DNA from: a candidate division WS6 bacterium OLB21
GTDB taxonomy: Bacteria; Patescibacteriota; Dojkabacteria; B142; OLB20
Assembly: GCA_001567305.1 (NCBI GenBank)
Contig: JYPD01000012.1
Coordinates: 1 to 64,000, forward strand
DNA: 64,000 nucleotides
Direction: 5' to 3'
Below, in pieces: positions 38,991 to 51,624 of the stretch. The translations under genes were made by a program, and so were the position numbers. Under the pieces are notes generated by a model that ran no database searches, was not told where the DNA came from, and worked only from the letters and a program-made list of their open reading frames with translations. Each line of letters starts with the position of its first letter. The first letter of the stretch is position 1.

Positions 38991-41900
38991 ATGCAATCGA
39001 ATCTGATTAGATCAATAAAATCTTCAGTTTTTAGCTCAACTGCCGTTTTAGCAGTAATCTTTTTGGGCGTCCTTTCTTTTGTATTTGTTAAGGAATGGAT
39101 TAATTCTTTGCCACAATTTGGCGGAGACTGGCACTATGTATTCCAAGAACATATACAAGAAGAAAACCGATTTCCTCAACTCTGGGAACATTCAGAGAAT
39201 CTAGGTTCAAGCCAAGCAGGTAGAATTGCTTTAGGATTACTCGATCTTATCCAAGCTCGAATAGCCGATGCTACTGGAGCAGACTTTGCACAAACAGAAG
39301 TTATTATCTGGTTTCTGCCTTTTGTGATGTCTTCCTTTCTTGGAATCTTTTTACTCTCAAAGAAGCTTTTTAAGAACAACAAAGCCGCACTTATTGCCGG
39401 ATTTGTTTATACATTAAATACATACAGTATTGTCTTGTTTGCCGAAGCGGGACATATTAATATTCTCGTGGCTTACGGCTTTGTACCTCTTGCGATCAAT
39501 AGTTTTATTTCACTAATCGGTAAGCCAAATTTCTGGAATGCATTTTTGTTCACATTGCTGCAAAGTGTCGTATTTATATTTGATATCCGCATCGGTTTTA
39601 TTGGACTGATCCCGCTAGTTATCCTCTTGTTCAGTAAATTCTTCTTTATAAGGAAATCATTAAGCACAAAGTTACTATTGTCTCTTTTTTTTGGCGGCTT
39701 TTTATTTATTATAATTAACCTATTCTGGCTGATACCAATAATTACAACTCCGCAGGAGCAAATACTTGCTAGTGGTCAAGCCGATAGCGTCTGGGTAGAG
39801 AGATTAAGCTATCAAGAATTATCTCATGCACTTACACTAAGTCACCCATTTTTCAGTCAAGAGGGAATCTCTTACTTTTCTGCAAATCCCGTTAGTCCTT
39901 TTGCAATTATTTTGTCTGTTTTTTATAATCTTTGGTGTTATCAAGGCAGTTAAAAAAGATAAAAAAACTGTCTTTGTCTTACTTGGTATTCTGCTTATCG
40001 GATCATTTTTTGTGAAAGGAGCAAATGAGCCTTTTGGAAGCGTCTATATTTGGATGTTTGAAAACATCCCGGGTTTTACGATGTTTAGGGAGCCGCAAAA
40101 ATTTTATGTCCTTTCTGCCCTGCCATACTCATTACTATTAGGTTACGGTGTTGTCCGCTTTGCCTCTTTTCTTTCTGAGCTTAATCTACGCAAGCAAAAA
40201 CAATTAAAACTGATCTCGTATTCACTGTTCCTACTGATATACTTTATGATTCTCTTGCCGGTGTTTTCCGGAAAGATCGAAGGGAACCTAAAAGCCCGAG
40301 AGCTGCCTGAGTATTCACACAGAATTGAAGAAATAATTGCGAATAATAAAGATTTTTACCGTGTACTCTGGATTCCTCAAGTAACAAGCTCCGCTTTCCG
40401 CAGCGATAGTAATCCCAGATTAGATTTTAATGTGGCTATTAGCGAACTTGTGGGATCAGATAATTATAACTCTGCATCTATTTATGAATATGTAACCAGC
40501 AACCAGTTTCAATATATTCTAAGCTCTATGTCTGTTAAGTATATTGTTTTTGCCAACGATCCCGAAGTAAACCGCTGGTATTCATCAGGTGTTAAAGAAG
40601 CTGAGAATTATCTTATCAACAGCGGGGATTACACTGTAGTTCAGGACGAAACTTATACTATTTTAGAAAACAAAAGATTCGACAGTCTTTTTACAAGGCT
40701 TAATAGACCGTTAATCACAAATTCTGAAATTGCCGATCTTAATCTGCCCGAAAATACATTTAATGTCGGTAGAAGTTATATTTTCCCTGAAGGCACAGAC
40801 TTAACAGGCGACATCTATGGTAAAACAGATAAAAGACTTTACCTTACTGTTAATAACAGTATCGTAAGCGTTGACGAAGGTAGTATCTCTACACTTGTCA
40901 AACTTGAAGAAAACGACATATTCAATATAAACAATACCGCTTCTCCTTATGTCAAAGTTAATTTTCAAAGACAATCCGATGGTAGTTATATAATTCATGC
41001 AGTCGGAAACAAAGAGAATATTCTTATCGGAGATCAGGAGATCGATCTAAATAATGTTCAATTTAAAAGTACTACTCGCACATATATTGATCCAAATCTA
41101 GAATATTTTGTTCGTGGTGAAGCTGGAGGTATTTCGTTTATGCCAGAAGAAATCGTAGCAGGCACAACTAAAGGCTTTGTTAAGATTAATACTAATCAGC
41201 CTGTGCTAGAGGTTTTTGCAGAAAATTCTCAACAATATGTTGCAGAAAGTTTTAGGGAGGACTCTGTTTTGGAAATTGGTGACTGTAACAACTATGACAA
41301 CACAAGTCTTGAAGACAATCAAATACTGTATAGATTATCAAACGACAGTCCAGATGGTTCAAAGTCGTTTCTGTTATCAGCGAATAACCACATAGCTTGT
41401 TTTAATAAGTCTTTCTTTCCAAGTCCTGAAGATCAAATTGCTCTACTCAGTTTAAATTACAAACAGATAAGCGGTTCGTTGCCCGAAATCTGCATTTTCG
41501 ATCATGAAAAAGATAGCTGTGTGTATAGAACAGAGCTGGCTCAAGCTTCTGCGGTTGAATGGAAACGACTGGAACTACCATTTCTTCTAGATAAAGAAAC
41601 TACAAGATACAGTGTTTATCTGTATACAAATGCTCTGGAATCTCCAAGCAGAAACCTATACGATAATCTGTCCGTAAAGGGATTTAGAAGTATAGATCGG
41701 CTTTCATTAGATAAGATTCCTGCCAACCAACCAGCAGATAGTATTTTTGTGGCCGGTCGCGAACAGACAATTAAGTATAACTCTGAACTGGTGCAAAGAA
41801 TTCCGATTTATAATTCATCTTTTGATATGCCCATAGATCATCGTCTGTTTGTTAAGGACTGTAATAACAAAGACAAAAGTGAACTGGAAGCTAATGGAAT

Positions 41901-42711
41901 AAATGCCTGGCTAGATAATGAATCTGTAGACGGTCGCTATAGCTTAGCTCTAGAGGGTAATAGGCATAGCGCCTGCTATTCTGTGCCAATAGGACTCTTA
42001 AACAAGGTTGTGCAGAATCATTTCACTTTTAGCTACAAAAGTAATAACAATAGCTATGTGAAGTATTGTCTTCTTAATACAAATACCGGGCAGTGCGACT
42101 TGCAAGAAGTTCTCAAGCCATCATCAAAATGGACAGAATACAGCTTTATATTTCGTGCCCGCTCAGAGGCAAATTATGAGCTTTATATTTCTACATTTGC
42201 AGAACAAGGTGACGATCATTACTACTTGGCAAAAATTGACAATCTTAGAGTCTATTCAATACCAGTGGATTATAACCATAAGCTCTATTTGTCTGCAGAA
42301 ATTGCAGGCAATATTGAAAACTCCCCTATTAATTATCAGCGTCTAGGGCATGCAAGCTATTTATTAGATGTTAAGGAATACAAAGGTCAGGATTTGCTTC
42401 TAAAGTTTTCGCAACAAAAGAACCAAGGCTGGATAGTTTATAAAACCAACGATGCTAGTCTTGAAACGGGATTCTTTTCTCGACTGGGCAGACTGCTGGG
42501 AAATGTCGTAACTTATGATGTGCAAAATTTCAAAGTTGATGGCTTTGCAAATGCTTGGTTGCTTGAAGAGATTGATTCAGATTACATTCTGATTGAATAT
42601 CGACCACAAACTCAAGCAGATTTGTATTTACTTGTATCGCTTAGCTCAATGGTATTGATATTACCATCAATTGTATTGATGAGGGTTGTTAAGAGAGTTG
42701 GGAAAAGATAG
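38991..42711 (+). CDS. Giant GT-C/YfhO-like membrane protein (frame break)
   Basis: 1239 residues. About 11-12 membrane helices in the first 440 residues carry GDWHYVFQEH in an early outer loop and FREPQKF late. A very large outer region follows (about 440-1205) made of beta-rich repeats with paired Cys, then a final membrane helix at the C terminus. The plan recalls arabinofuranosyltransferase AftD-type proteins, GT-C enzymes with attached carbohydrate-binding parts, but the match is by architecture only. The frame breaks in the T6 run at 39919-39924; removing one T joins the frames. It is convergent with the glycosyltransferase operon on the minus strand. Confidence 0.68.
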
Positions 42712-42714
42712 ACA

Positions 42715-43562
42715 TTAGCGAAAAGTCTGATCTGAGTTTTCTGAAGCGATTTTACCGAAGACATAACCAAATGCAGCACTTGTGTAACGAACTATTTGGT
42801 AGATAATAAACCCGATCGATAAAATCGGATGCTTGATGAAACGAGGTAAGTTACGAACATATGCCGGTTTTATTGGGACTTTTTGCCAAAAGGTTAGCTT
42901 TCTTGGTGTGCCAGCACTACTTTTATTTGCCAAAGTAGACCCGTAAAAGAAGTGTTTCTTGGCAATATCGGCAAGTCTTTTTGGCTCTCCTAAATGCGTT
43001 TCTTCGCTGTTAATAAACGACATTTTAAAACCAGCTTCTTGCAGCCTATTGAAGATATCATAATCTTCTCCTGCGACCATATTCTCGTTAAAGCCGTTAA
43101 CGCTCATGAATGCCTTTCTTGTTAGAAATCTAGGGGAAATGCCTGAATGCGCAAATTTGAGCATGTCTCGCTCAAATTTGCGCACCTTGGCCCAAAAACT
43201 TACGCTACCATCTGAAGTATTATGTACTGCGACCATGTCAAAGCCCTGCTTAATCTGTTCAATCGCTTCTTCAACAATGCGTTCATCGAGAACAAAGTCA
43301 TCGTCTACAAAATAAAGGCAATCACCAAAACTGTGTTTGGCTCCATAATTTTTTTTGTTTAGATCTGCCCCTATCACATTTTTAAAAACTTCGCCTCAAA
43401 ACTTTTTACAATAGATTGGGTGCCGTCAGTTGAGCCACCATCAACTATTATGATCTCATCTACTTTCTGAGTCTGTTTAGAGATAGACTGCAAAGTATCG
43501 GCAAGATATCTTTCGGAATTCAAAGTTGGAATAACGATGCTTACTGTTAACTTCTTATCCAT
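42715..43562 (-). CDS. Family 2 glycosyltransferase (frame break)
   Basis: 282 residues. The GT-A start VSIVIPTLNSERYL and DEIIIVDGGSTDGT (nucleotide binding) are followed by VDDDF, the DxD metal site, and EDYDIFNR as the likely catalytic acidic motif. A C-terminal amphipathic/hydrophobic region (IKHPILSIGFIIYQIV) suggests membrane association. One base is missing in the T5 run 43379-43383; adding one A in the coding sense joins the frames. Its start overlaps the end of the GT4 gene by 16 bases. Confidence 0.85.
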
Positions 43563-44657
43563 TTCTGCAACTGCTTATTAACGAATTTATAGCTATTATC
43601 CCAGGTCAGCTTATTTGCAAATAATTTTTGCGGAACTGCTCATGTTATCTCTTAATTTAAGATCTTCAAATATCCTGCTTATTGCTAGAGCTAGCTTTTC
43701 TGGACTTTCATCTATTGTATGTAAACCTGTTTGGTAGTGAATAACAGCATCAACACTACCTGCGACCGGATAGACAACGGCCGGAACACCAAGTGCTGCA
43801 GATTCTAATACGGCTAATCCCCAACCCTCTTTTATTGAGGTACTTAGTGTAACCCAACTCTCTGCAACAATAATGTGTTTCTCTTGCTCACTTAAGTAAC
43901 CGAGAAATTGAACATTGTCTTTAAGATGATTTTTATTCACGAATTTCTGGATTCTATGGAAGTATTTCCCTTCTGTCTTTCCAAGTACTCGATATTTAAT
44001 AAATGGATATTTCTTTCTTAGAATTGATATTGCCCTAAGCTGATCTTCTACCCGTTTCAGTGGTCTTAATCCTCCAAAGTAAACAATGCTGGGATATTTT
44101 GTTTTTTGCAAATTAGAAGGGATTATCGGCTGATCTGTTCCTTCGGGAACAATTGCGATATTTTTTTCAGAAATTCCTAGCTTAATTAACTCTTCAGCAG
44201 TAGATTTACTCACTGTCAAGATTCGTTCGTTTCTGTATATGAATCTAAGTACCAATTGCTCCATAACTAATCCAATTATCGATAGCGGAAATGGCAACAT
44301 GTAAAGCCAAATCTTGCCTGCGACTTCATGAATAAGCGTCACCCTCTTTGCTTTGTCAACATAAAGTGGCGTAAAAAACTGAAGAGCATGTATCTCATCC
44401 ACTACAATATCTATGCTTGATTTGTTTTTCAAATAGTAACGCAGTGCATGCCAGATAACCGACAATCTATTGCCCTTTCTAATATAGTTGATCCCGTCTT
44501 CTATACTTGCTTCTCGAAACTCCTTTGGTTTCGACGAAATCCAGGTTACAACATGACCTGCCTTCACAAAACGACTCATGATTTCACCGCTAAACCTCTC
44601 TGCGCCACCGGCCCTCACATTATATGGATCGTATCTGTTGAGAATAAGTATGTGCAT
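43547..44657 (-). CDS. Family 4 glycosyltransferase (frame break near the end)
   Basis: 369 residues of the GT-B fold. The acceptor domain begins MHILILNRYDPYNVRAGGAERF, and the donor domain has YFGGLRPLKR and the retaining-enzyme motif KEGWGLAVLESAALGVPAV. The last 24 residues are recovered by removing one base from the T5 run 43625-43629, which moves the stop to 43547 and gives KLFANKLTWDNSYKFV. It shares one base with the stop of the upstream GT2 gene. It is part of a four-gene minus-strand cell-surface glycan operon. Confidence 0.87.
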
Positions 44658-45469
44658 TAGTTTATCAACCTAAGGGAAGCAACCTCGCGTTTAATAGAAT
44701 CTTTGAAGTAAATCTGTGATTTTCCGTAATAGTCAAGAATCCTGAGCCTATAAAAGACTGCAGTCGTATCCCAGAATGAACGGAGTCCTTCAAAAAAAGT
44801 AATGGTGCTGTTCTTTTTGTCCTCTTGAAGCAAAATTGGAACTTCTGCAATAGAAGTAAATCCAAGTTTGCTCGCAACTGCAAGAAATTCAATTTCAAAG
44901 GCAAATCTCTTCACGAGAAGTCTGGGTAATACCGCAGCAACCACTTCTTTCGTATAGAATTTGATCCCCACTTGAGTATCAGACACTTTGACTCCTGTAA
45001 GGAGTCCTGCATATTTATTGTAAAATCTGCTAAATAATTTTCTAGAAGGCGAATACGAAACCTCTGATTGCTTGTGCCATTTAGAAGGCACAACTAAATC
45101 GAACTGACCACTTCTAATCGTATTTATAATTGTCGTCAGATTACCGGGCAGAATATCTGCTCCAGCATCAACATAGCCTATGTAGTCTCCTTTAGCCCTC
45201 ATCATACCGAAACGCACCGCAAATCCTTTTCCTCTATTTTGTTCATAATGATAAATTCGCACTATGTCTTCTGGAAAAGAAGATAAAGCTTTAACAGTTG
45301 CCGGGGCATATCCATCTACTACAACAATTATTTCGTAACTTATGTTCAGGCTGTTTAATTCAGCTACTCTGCTGTTAATCGTGTCCAGAATAAAAGAATC
45401 TGCCTTGTAAGCAGGGATAACAATCGAAAATAATGGCCTATTTTGTATATTGGTCTGCTTTTTGTTCAC
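44657..45469 (-). CDS. Family 2 glycosyltransferase, DPM1/polyprenyl-phosphate type
   Basis: 270 residues. FSIVIPAYKAD, YEIIVVVDGY, NRGKGFAVRFGMMRAKGDYI and VDAGAD follow the layout of dolichol-phosphate mannose synthase-like enzymes that charge polyprenyl phosphate with a sugar. The usual DAD of the metal site is here DAGAD, with an inserted Gly. No C-terminal membrane helices are seen. Its product would feed the GT-C-type membrane proteins nearby. Overlaps the flippase gene by 32 bases. Confidence 0.83.
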   Translation of the reverse strand: MNKKQTNIQNRPLFSIVIPAYKADSFILDTINSRVAELNSLNISYEIIVVVDGYAPATVKALSSFPEDIVRIYHYEQNRGKGFAVRFGMMRAKGDYIGYVDAGADILPGNLTTIINTIRSGQFDLVVPSKWHKQSEVSYSPSRKLFSRFYNKYAGLLTGVKVSDTQVGIKFYTKEVVAAVLPRLLVKRFAFEIEFLAVASKLGFTSIAEVPILLQEDKKNSTITFFEGLRSFWDTTAVFYRLRILDYYGKSQIYFKDSIKREVASLRLIN

Positions 45470-46662
45470 GCCTAAAAGTAAGTAAGAAATATACAGAAAT
45501 AAGAAATAGAAAAGACATTACTACCATCTGGATATTAAGCACAGCGGCAATTGAATTTCCAAAATAATGTATTAATCCGATCTGCATTAACAAAGATAGG
45601 AACAAAAAAGGATTAATTTTATTATAATCCCTTGAGATTAGATAAAGCACGATATTATTGGCAAGAACAAATATTGTCATGATAACCGTCTGCATGGCTA
45701 AATATGATGCTGCTTCGATGAATTCTAAACCAAAAAACACTTTGAACAAGAAAGGTTCCAAGAAAAGCAAAGGCGATCGTTGCAAAAAGTCCTATTCCTG
45801 AACTGATTATAAGACTTTGCTTAAGATCCTTTAACGAACCGTTGCCGGAAGCGCTTATAGGGAAGAGAGCTATGGAGATAGATCCTGCCAAGAAAAATAC
45901 CAACTTACCGAAGGTAATAACAGCACCATAAATTCCTGCGTCATATGCCGCAAGTGATGATCTTGCCATTACCCCATCGACGATGAACATAAGATTGATC
46001 ACAATAAATCCTATTGAAACTGCAGTTACAGATTTAATACTAAAGACTTCTAGAACATCCACTTCCTTTTCACTAACTGTTAAGCGAGTAGATAATAATT
46101 TGGCGACAATTAATGTTATTAAGGAACCTACAGCCAGTCCAAATAATATCCCGTTAATACCAAGTCCTAAGGCAATAGCAGTTACAGCAAATATCAACTT
46201 TAATACTGATTCAATTATCTGTGTAATAGCTGTATCAGCAAATGACATTGATCCACGCAGAATGCCTCGATACATTGCCAGAAACAGAGAACTTAAAGCT
46301 AGCAAGGCCAACATAGCGAAAGGTGTGATATCTGAAATATTCAAATAACTTCTGAGAAATATCGTGCCAAGTAGAATAAAGCTAATTGCTAGTAGTATCT
46401 GAGCAATTAATAATATCTTAAGAAGATGCTGTTCTACCTGCTTGCTTGAAAGTTTATGTGTTGCCACTACTTTTGTGACAACATTAAAAACAACTGTCTG
46501 AGCAATACTGATAACAAACGAAAGCGACAGAAGCGATACAAGAACACCAAAGTCTTCTGGGCCAATGAACCTGCCTAAGGTATAGAACAAGAAATTCAAG
46601 CCCGCAGTCAGCACTGCCGCAAATGTAAATATCAGCGTTCCTTGTATAAGTTTGTTTGACAT
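45438..46662 (-). CDS. Wzx-like polysaccharide flippase (frame break)
   Basis: 407 residues with 12 or so membrane helices and no large soluble part. The N-terminal FTFAAVLTAGLNFLFYTLGRFIGPEDFGVLVSLLSL region is typical of MurJ/Wzx-type MOP-superfamily flippases, which move lipid-linked sugars across the membrane. I use ATG 46660-46662 (MSNKLIQG) as the start. The frame breaks in the A6 run 45732-45737; removing one base joins the frames. It belongs with the three glycosyltransferases downstream. Confidence 0.82.
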
Positions 46663-46685
46663 TGCTCCAGCGCGACTACAATTTA

Positions 46686-47342
46686 CTAGCTCTGGGATTT
46701 TCTTCGTGATGAGAATGCGAATGCTATTAACAGAACCAAGAGCAATAATAATAAGCAACACAATAACAGTACCCCGGCATTAAGGGAACCTAGAATGCTT
46801 GTGCTTTGTTGTCCAACTGCTAAATAAGGGAAATTATTTGCTTCTGCTGAATAGAAGTAATAAATTGAGCTTTCTGTTTTTTGTGCAGTGTTTTCTCTTA
46901 CCCATGCATTGTCTGAATTATTGTGGGTGAACAAAGAAATATCGTTCTGATTCAGAGATTTTTCGTTTAACCAACTCTTTCGAACTTTAAGATCAAGGCT
47001 TGTTTTTTTAATATCGTTTTCGTTTATTCCATTAAACTCAAATTCGCAATACTCAAAGGCATTGTCTATCTGTGCAGAGTCCTTTTTTGGGTTATCTGAA
47101 AGTTTTCTTAAGATAATTTCACCTTTTATATTGGTCTTTGCCTCTATTGTAACCTTATCGATTGATTCACAACCTGTAGGATAAAAAGAAATTCTATCTG
47201 AGGCAGCAATATCGATTCCATAAACTTCACCATTATCTCTATAAATTGGTGTTACTTGATTTGTATCATATTGGGCAAATGCAAGCGAAGGACTTAACAA
47301 TATGGACAGTGAAAGAATTATTGAAACAAAATACTTGGTCAT
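46686..47342 (-). CDS. Membrane-anchored secreted protein with PGF-pre-PGF-like domain
   Basis: 218 residues. A signal peptide (ending AFAQY), an outer domain (about 25-180) whose second half carries the pattern RKSWLNEKSLNQNDISLFTH...YFYSAEANNFPYLAVG, and a C-terminal membrane helix rich in L and C followed by a short basic tail. That pattern resembles the PGF-pre-PGF domain found on archaeal and some CPR surface proteins. It lies 23 bases upstream of the flippase and is likely cotranscribed. Confidence 0.65.
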   Translation of the reverse strand: MTKYFVSIILSLSILLSPSLAFAQYDTNQVTPIYRDNGEVYGIDIAASDRISFYPTGCESIDKVTIEAKTNIKGEIILRKLSDNPKKDSAQIDNAFEYCEFEFNGINENDIKKTSLDLKVRKSWLNEKSLNQNDISLFTHNNSDNAWVRENTAQKTESSIYYFYSAEANNFPYLAVGQQSTSILGSLNAGVLLLCCLLLLLLVLLIAFAFSSRRKSQS

Positions 47343-47440
47343 GTTCTGGTTAATAAAATTAAAACAGGATAGGTTATTATATCAAATATATAGCCTATAT
47401 CATAACGCTAATGCGTTGAATCCTACTGCCAGATAATACG

Positions 47441-47474
47441 AAAAAGGCCCCGCCGGGTTTCGCCGGCGGGGCCC
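47441..47474 (-). terminator. Strong terminator after groESL
   Basis: GGCCCCGCCGG-GTTTCG-CCGGCGGGGCC, an 11-bp GC stem, with five U on the minus-strand transcript (A5 at 47441-47445) and a short T run on the other side, so it may work both ways. Confidence 0.95.
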
Positions 47475-47487
47475 TTTTACTAAATAA

Positions 47488-49137
<1,650 letters not shown>

Positions 49138-49144
49138 TTAAAAA

Positions 49145-49444
49145 TTATTTAATAATCGCTAAGATTGCGTCTTCGCCCATTATTAGAAAGTCTTCCCCAT
49201 CAACCTCTATCTCCTCTGGGGAATACTTCTTAAACAGAACTTTGTCGCCGACTTTGACATTAAATGGAATGAGTTTGCCATCTGCGTTTAATTTTCCTGA
49301 GCCTAAGGCAACTATTTCGCCTTTTTGTGACTTTTCTTTGTCTACAGTGTCTGGTAAGACTATACCAGAAGCAGTTAGATTCTCTTCACTAACAGGCTTA
49401 ACCAAGATGTTCCCTCCGATTGGGGTTAATTTTGCTTTTGCCAT
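49145..49444 (-). CDS. groES: Co-chaperonin GroES
   Basis: 99 residues. The pattern LTPIGGNILVKPV...TASGIVLPDT (mobile loop) and EEIEVDGEDFLIMGEDAILAI matches GroES throughout. It is the first gene of the groESL operon. The 5' leader is about 100 bases long and AT-rich, without a perfect CIRCE element. Confidence 0.97.
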   Translation of the reverse strand: MAKAKLTPIGGNILVKPVSEENLTASGIVLPDTVDKEKSQKGEIVALGSGKLNADGKLIPFNVKVGDKVLFKKYSPEEIEVDGEDFLIMGEDAILAIIK

Positions 49445-49559
49445 ATTTGCAATTTATTTAAGAAATAAAATTATAAATTAGAATTATTAAAATCCTAACT
49501 AAAGGATCAATAAGAATAGTCTAAGATGATTATTGGCAGCTGAGTGCTTACACTGCTAA

Positions 49560-49589
49560 ATAATATTCTATGCTGACACATATTGTCAA
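49560..49589 (-). promoter_or_regulatory. groESL promoter
   Basis: On the minus strand a perfect -35 TTGACA (49584-49589), an 18-base spacer and -10 TATTAT (49560-49565). The sequence just downstream (near 49540-49558) holds TTAGCAGTGTAAGCACTC, which only partly resembles CIRCE half-sites. Confidence 0.8.
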
Positions 49590-49608
49590 GCGAAATCCCG
49601 ATAACGTC

Positions 49609-50919
49609 TTATTGATTAGCGTTTTCAAAAATCTTTTCTACTTCAATCTTTGCCGAGTCAGTAGGCACTCTTTGCAGAAAGAAAGGAATATAGATTGGTG
49701 TGTATTTAATTCGATACTCGCTGATTCCTTCAAGTGAAGATATATACTCATGAGCCTCAGAAAGACTGACTCCTGCGATCTTTTCGATCAGATCATCTTC
49801 TGAAATGTCTGCTGTTACACCTGCATTTGAACTAAGAGAGAAAGTAACCTCGGAGTTGTCGTCATTAACAGAAATATCCCGAATAACGGGATCAGACAGA
49901 TTTATTGAGCCACCAGCCTGAGTTTCGTTATTTTTTACAACCTCTTCTGCAACAGTTGTCAGATCAGATTTTAATACAGTAATGGCACTTATGGTAAGTT
50001 TCAAGTCTACTGTAAAAGTATCTGCTTCTTTGTCCACTTCAACCGAAGTCTTGAGTTCATCTTGCTTAAACTTTTGACTTCCATCGAGCAAAATATCTTC
50101 TTGAGAAATTAGACCTTTAAGGCTATCTACCAATTGCTGCTTCAATTCATCTTCGGCTGATCCCTTGATGGAATCGATATCTTGTTGGGTCACAATAATG
50201 ATCTCTTTTGTTGTTCCTCCAGTAATATCGTAGTAACTGTTTGCAGTCATCTGGCTGGTTGTATAGCCTGATATAACATAAGTAGAATTAACATTTACGA
50301 TATTGTAGTTTGATCCAAACGATGAGGCTTCGACAGGAACATCACGAACTGCACCGTTATTGATTAATGGTGGAACCGTTACATCTCTGGTGATGACATA
50401 TTGAAGATCGGTATTGATATTTGTTACCGATGTACCCTTTTTAAGCTGGATTGGAGAATCCGTCAGATTACTAATATCAATTAATCCTTTTGCCTTGTCT
50501 CCGGATTCACCTTTGCCTGTTGCCTGTCCTTCTTTAGTGATTGAACTTGTCTTACTTAGCAGATTGGCAGGAATTATTAGTTGTTCGGTATCGATTTCGT
50601 CAACCTTAGTTGATGCTGTAACCTTTTCGTTAACTTTCACTTTGTTTTCGGCAAATATGAGTGTGATGCTGACAAAGGGAAAGAACAGATACGATATTAA
50701 AAAGAAGATTATTATTCCGACACTAAAAGACTGCAACAGTTTCTTGTTGCCTCCGGCAGCATAAAACTGGGCAACAAATCTTTTTACTTTGCCAAAAAAG
50801 GCATTGTCGTTAACCTGCCTTCTGCTAGTTCTTTTAACCTGACTTGTTTGTTTTTGTTGCAACATCGAAGTTAAATCCTTTCCTAAAAAGACCCGCTTTG
50901 TTTCTTGGTTCTGGCGCAT
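49609..50919 (-). CDS. Membrane-anchored beta-rich protein (baseplate J-like), PilM operon
   Basis: 436 residues. A basic cytoplasmic N terminus (about 1-60), one membrane helix (about 66-85), then a long outer part with threonine-rich strands and repeated short domains, of the kind often labelled baseplate J-like in CPR genomes. A later start, ATG at 50863-50865, would reduce the overlap with the upstream gene from 86 to 32 bases. Coupling to the PilM-like gene suggests that it is part of the same envelope apparatus. Confidence 0.62.
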   Translation of the reverse strand: MRQNQETKRVFLGKDLTSMLQQKQTSQVKRTSRRQVNDNAFFGKVKRFVAQFYAAGGNKKLLQSFSVGIIIFFLISYLFFPFVSITLIFAENKVKVNEKVTASTKVDEIDTEQLIIPANLLSKTSSITKEGQATGKGESGDKAKGLIDISNLTDSPIQLKKGTSVTNINTDLQYVITRDVTVPPLINNGAVRDVPVEASSFGSNYNIVNVNSTYVISGYTTSQMTANSYYDITGGTTKEIIIVTQQDIDSIKGSAEDELKQQLVDSLKGLISQEDILLDGSQKFKQDELKTSVEVDKEADTFTVDLKLTISAITVLKSDLTTVAEEVVKNNETQAGGSINLSDPVIRDISVNDDNSEVTFSLSSNAGVTADISEDDLIEKIAGVSLSEAHEYISSLEGISEYRIKYTPIYIPFFLQRVPTDSAKIEVEKIFENANQ

Positions 50920-51622
50920 TATGCGAAACTGAACTGTTGCTCTTTGCGTTTTCAGCTTGCTGTTTTAGATAGTTTAGATTCTTATCTTGATGCTTAAAGA
51001 CAGCTTGATCGACCTGATTATCTGCAAGAGCAACTCCAGATATGTCTGGTTCTGTTTCGAGTCTTTTCCTTTCTTCATCCATGAGTGAGAGATCGTCTGT
51101 AATATCACCGCCGGCATAAACCATAATATTGCCAAGTTCGACCGCTTTGGCCTCGAGTCTTTTGGGCTCGTTTGCGACTTCTTCTTCTGGTTCTTCTTCA
51201 ATTACTGCCTTGACAGTTGTAGATTGATCAACCTCGAGCTCGTCTTCGGCGACAATCTTTTCATCTTTGCGATCCCCGACCAGTTCGTTTTTGAGTCTAA
51301 GCTTTTCGTTTAACAAAACTTCTTTAAGTTCTTTGGCTCTAATCCATATTTCTTTAGTGACATTGCTTATTTTGTCGACTGCCACTAACGAAGCTTTGTC
51401 TGCTAGTTTTCTTCCGATCTCATCTTCTGTAACAAGGACAAGTAGCTTATCGGTTTGAAGCATTTGTTTAGTTAGGAGCTTTAAACTTACAGCGCTGCTA
51501 ACCAAGGCAGCATGTTTAGGAATAACAAGTATTGCCCTATTGCTCTGTGAAAGAAGGACCTTTTCAATAGTAAAGACAATTTCTTCTTCTGTATCAATAA
51601 ATATTTTGTTTGCGTTTGCCAT
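50834..51622 (-). CDS. Cytoplasmic protein of unknown function in the PilM operon
   Basis: 262 residues. An alpha/beta N-terminal domain (about 1-95; FTIEKVLLSQSNRAILVIPK and KLLVLVTEDEIGRKLADKA) is followed by an acidic, Glu-rich disordered middle (about 95-185) and a charged tail ending GFNFDVATKTNKSG. No membrane segment. The start follows the PilM-like stop by two bases. It may be a cytoplasmic adaptor between the PilM-like ATPase and the membrane protein downstream. Confidence 0.62.
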   Translation of the reverse strand: MANANKIFIDTEEEIVFTIEKVLLSQSNRAILVIPKHAALVSSAVSLKLLTKQMLQTDKLLVLVTEDEIGRKLADKASLVAVDKISNVTKEIWIRAKELKEVLLNEKLRLKNELVGDRKDEKIVAEDELEVDQSTTVKAVIEEEPEEEVANEPKRLEAKAVELGNIMVYAGGDITDDLSLMDEERKRLETEPDISGVALADNQVDQAVFKHQDKNLNYLKQQAENAKSNSSVSHNAPEPRNKAGLFRKGFNFDVATKTNKSG

Positions 51623-51624
51623 AC

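Noticed and set aside
49540-49560. CIRCE element upstream of groESL
   Set aside because: Only partial half-site similarity; the 9-base spacing and the inverted repeat are not present.
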